The notes beneath the pieces were generated by a model. The model saw only the letters and a list, made by a program, of their open reading frames with translations, was not told where the DNA came from and did no database searches. Source: JAIBAJ01 sp965284645 (GTDB lineage: Bacteria; Bacteroidota; Bacteroidia; JAIBAJ01). Taken from it: a stretch of 64,000 nt of DNA. The translations under genes and the position numbers were made by a program. The stretch is from assembly GCA_965284645.1 (NCBI GenBank), contig OZ260106.1:1364001-1428000 (forward strand). The letters are read 5' to 3'. Below are positions 61,483 through 64,000 of this stretch, piece after piece. Numbering within the stretch: the stretch's first letter is position 1; each line of letters begins with the position of its first letter.

Positions 61483-63736
61483 AAATTTCTTGGTTGGAAA
61501 ATTATTTTAGTTTTATGCGACTTTCCATTTGATTCAATTTCAGCCAGGTAAATTCCTTGAAGTTGTAGGAAAGAAAGGTCTATTTGGTTTTGGCCAATCA
61601 AAGGAAGTTCGACCACTTTTTCGCCAAGGAGCGAATATAAGGTAAAGGTTCCTTTTTGTTGAATAGATTCCAATTTTATGGTAATTGGTCCATGGCTTGG
61701 ATTGGGGTAGATTTCAAAAGCTTGACGCTGTTTTTCAGTTATTCCAACGGTGGCATTCGAGATGCAGGTGTCGATTCTGCCTAATAAAAAGGAATCCGCA
61801 CAAAAGTTAATATCAACAATGGAGTCGTTTTGTAGGGTTAATGTGGTAAAAGTTGTAGGGTAATTGGCAATCATTGGAATTCCTGGGATTTGAACTTTCA
61901 CTTTGTAAATTCCATTAGGCATTTGGGGAAGCTTGTAGGGGAAAATTTGGGAGCCAGGTGTTTGTTCAATAGCAAAAGTTGAATTCCAAGGGAAAAAGCT
62001 GGTTTGGTTGTCGGTTGAAATAGAAGGAGTGGAGTCTTTTTCTACAACGATATCGATCAAAGGAATTGGATCTGTAGAGGATTCAGTTTTGCCAAAGAAG
62101 TCAGAAAGGTAGATATTCCCTTCAATACTTCCGCTTCCTTGCACCGAATCGATATTGTTAACCAAATGGATATCCAGGTTTTTCAAGCTGCAGTTGGTGC
62201 CAAACGTATCAGGGATAGCTTGCGACCAAAGGTATTTATCTCCGGAGTAGGTTGGAAGGACTGCCCCTCCTAAATTGTCGGGTAGGACTTTCGCTAAAAT
62301 TACATACACTCCGGATTGGATGCTGCCAAAACTGAAGCTCTTGTTGGTGTTTTGGTCATCGATATATTGAACTTCTTTGACTTCCCAAACCATATTGGTG
62401 GTGGTCTTTTTGAGCAAAGTAACTTCAACGGTTTGCGAAGAAGAAAGGTAGTTTAAATCATTATTCAAAAATACTTGTCCAGATAGGTGACCATAATCTT
62501 CTACCGTAATGGTTGCATTGTGGAAGATACCGCAATTGTTTGCATCTTGAATGTAGAATTGGTAATCTTGGTCGAGTGTGGCAATAAAACTAAATGTTTC
62601 AGAGTCAATGGTGTCAATTGGTTGAACATCCGGAAAGCTTATAGTGTAAGGTGGAGTTCCGCCAGAAATAGATAGATTTACAGAAAAGGTGTCGCCAGTA
62701 CAGATTAAATTTTGATTAATTGAGCTAACTTGAATAGGGGTTGCATCAAAAATGGAGTAAAAGAATGTGTCTTTATTCCCAACATCATCGGTAATTATTA
62801 GATTATAATTTCCAGGGCAAAGGTTGCTTATGGATTGGGTGGTTTCATTATTCGACCAATTGAAAGAGTAGGGGGGAAACCTCCTAAGACTTGAAATACA
62901 TTAATAAATCCATCGCAATTGCCAGCACAAGTTTCATTGTTGGATGCCCATTCCAAACCCATTTGGCAAACTATAGGATTGGTTACTCCTGATTGGAGGG
63001 AACCTGTCTCTAGAAACAGCCCTGAGTCGCCATTTGGGTCGCCAGCATCTGCAATTACGATTTTAATATGATAAACGGCACAGGCCATTACTTGAGTTGC
63101 AATTTGAAGGGGCTTTGTAAATCCATCGTATTGAATATTTGTGCCATTTGAATTGTCAACGAATAAGTTTGAATTTGTTATGCTATTAATTGAGTTTATT
63201 GAAATAGGATCGGTAGAATTAGGCAATAATGCCAGATTGGTTGGAGTTGGAAATCCGGGCCCTGAAATAAAAACGCCAATCGGGTCTGCTTGATTTAGTC
63301 CAATACTTTCTGAATAACCTTCTGAAGCATATACGAGTTTAAGAAAAATAGAATCGGTAGAAGAAACAACATCAAATTCCAAAACTGCTGCATCATACGT
63401 GGTAATAGAGCCGCCTAATATTTGTTCTAAGTCTGAATCACCTGCACCACCTTGGTTGGTTCCAAAGTTTCCTGATAAGTTTGGTCCAACGGCGCCACTG
63501 GCATTTCCAGTTGTGAGTATTATCCCAGATGACAAGCCCAGGTTGGTATTTGAAGAATTGAAAACGCCACCACCTGTGTTTGAACCAGTGTAAGTTACAT
63601 TATTTATTTGAACACCATTGCCACTAAAATTATTCTGTAAAATGGTTCCGGTAGGAATGGTTGAAAATACATTCAGTTGTGCCTTTACTTGGGATGCAAA
63701 AAAGAAGGTTAGGATGAAAAGTAGAGTCTTTTTCAT
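61479..63736 (-). pseudogene. T9SS cargo gene with choice-of-anchor L domain, split by a frameshift
   Basis: Two open frames are parts of one gene. The first (63736 to 62828) has a signal peptide (KKTLLFILTFFFASQVKAQ), a choice-of-anchor L-like domain (GVFISGPG, ADAGDPNGDSGLF) and the start of an SprB-like repeat, then breaks after LGGFPP and ends in junk residues. Restoring one base at the C6 tract (G6 at 62871-62876 on the + strand) continues YSFNWSNNETTQSISNLCPGNYN, with no stop, into the second frame, which ends at 61479 with a type A T9SS sorting domain. The corrected product is about 753 residues. The cause could be phase variation, a real mutation or a sequencing error. Confidence 0.78.
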
Positions 63737-63821
63737 GGTTGCATTGGGTTGGACTTAAACCAAATTGTAAGCGATAAAGATACAATAATGGACGTTCATT
63801 TGTCGAAATTTTAAGTTATTC

Positions 63822-64000
63822 CTATCCACCAGCCTTTTTGGCTTTATACCCCAAATCAAGAAGGATTTTTAGAATTTTATCTCTGAATTCACCTTGGATA
63901 AGGATTTCTCCATCCTTGACGGTTCCGCCAACCCCACATTTTGTTTTCAGGGTTTTGCCAAGTTGCTCCAAGTCGGAGGTTTTACCGATAAAACCGCGGA
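63822..64000 (-). CDS. SUI1/eIF1-like translation initiation factor YciH (partial)
   Basis: The visible C-terminal part of 58 residues includes GKTSDLEQLGKTLKTKCGVGGTVKDGEILIQGEFRDKILKILLDLGYKAKKAGG, the SUI1 domain with its conserved CGVGGTVKDGEI. The beginning lies beyond the window edge. Family members are small proteins implicated in start-site fidelity, mainly known from eukaryotes, with a modest role in bacteria. Confidence 0.87.
   Translation of the reverse strand, partial: RGFIGKTSDLEQLGKTLKTKCGVGGTVKDGEILIQGEFRDKILKILLDLGYKAKKAGG

Noticed and set aside
61479..62468. Treating the second part of the frameshifted gene as a separate gene
   Set aside because: The region upstream stays open in the same frame for over 130 codons with SprB-like content; its apparent start is a TTG-coded leucine inside a domain.

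Overview
The window is a chromosomal segment from a member of the Bacteroidota. Four things point there: type IX secretion (T9SS) cargo with type A and type B C-terminal sorting domains, a PorP/SprF partner next to a giant SprB-like adhesin, the Bacteroidota-type promoter (TTTG, then about 20 bases, then TAnnTTTG) in front of many genes, and the block DUF1573-yajC-ybbR-coaE. The futalosine menaquinone genes mqnD and mqnB suggest a lineage without the classical men pathway. I cannot place it below phylum.

Layout. 1-3.6 kb: the end of an unknown gene, a cold-shock pair (rhlE, cspA) and a CorA transporter. 3.7-10.4 kb: two convergent paralogous sensors (signal peptide, propeller repeats, Y_Y_Y, membrane helix, SpoIIE/PP2C phosphatase). 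A SiaB-like kinase at 43 kb could belong to the same partner-switching logic. 10.5-21.4 kb: a pRiA4b-ORF3-like protein with an AT-hook-like patch, an exo/endonuclease/phosphatase-fold protein, tRNA-Arg(CCU), pdhB, bioD, an oxidoreductase and a secreted subtilase. 21.8-29.6 kb: envelope, coenzyme A and menaquinone genes. 29.7-39.2 kb: a 2,812-residue adhesin with about 33 SprB-like repeats, then porP/sprF. 39.4-52.9 kb: metabolism (nitronate monooxygenase, GH36 alpha-galactosidase, glutaryl-CoA dehydrogenase-like enzyme, acyl-CoA ligase, paaZ) and recR. 52.9-56.3 kb: an AT-rich accessory patch holding a SIR2-family gene and a DUF4143 ATPase among dense repeats. 56.3-64 kb: di-haem peroxidase, lspA, pyrG, two related T9SS cargo genes (one frameshifted) and the end of a SUI1/YciH gene.

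The main non-coding signal is two families of structured intergenic repeats. R1 (10 copies, about 140 bp, GC-rich) has a hairpin whose stem sequence changes between copies with matching changes in the other arm. R2 (about 150 bp, AT-rich, palindromic) occurs singly, as fragments, and as a head-to-tail array with a 151-bp period. Both families crowd around the DUF4143 ATPase gene, which is bracketed by near-identical direct repeats about 1,975 bp apart.

Other points worth following: paired cysteines in the giant adhesin repeats that appear or vanish together, a frameshift at a six-base homopolymer in a T9SS cargo gene, 32-bp iterons over the ATPase promoter, and several genes whose -7 box ends four bases before the ATG, which predicts leaderless mRNAs. 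All calls come from reading the sequence; no database search was run.
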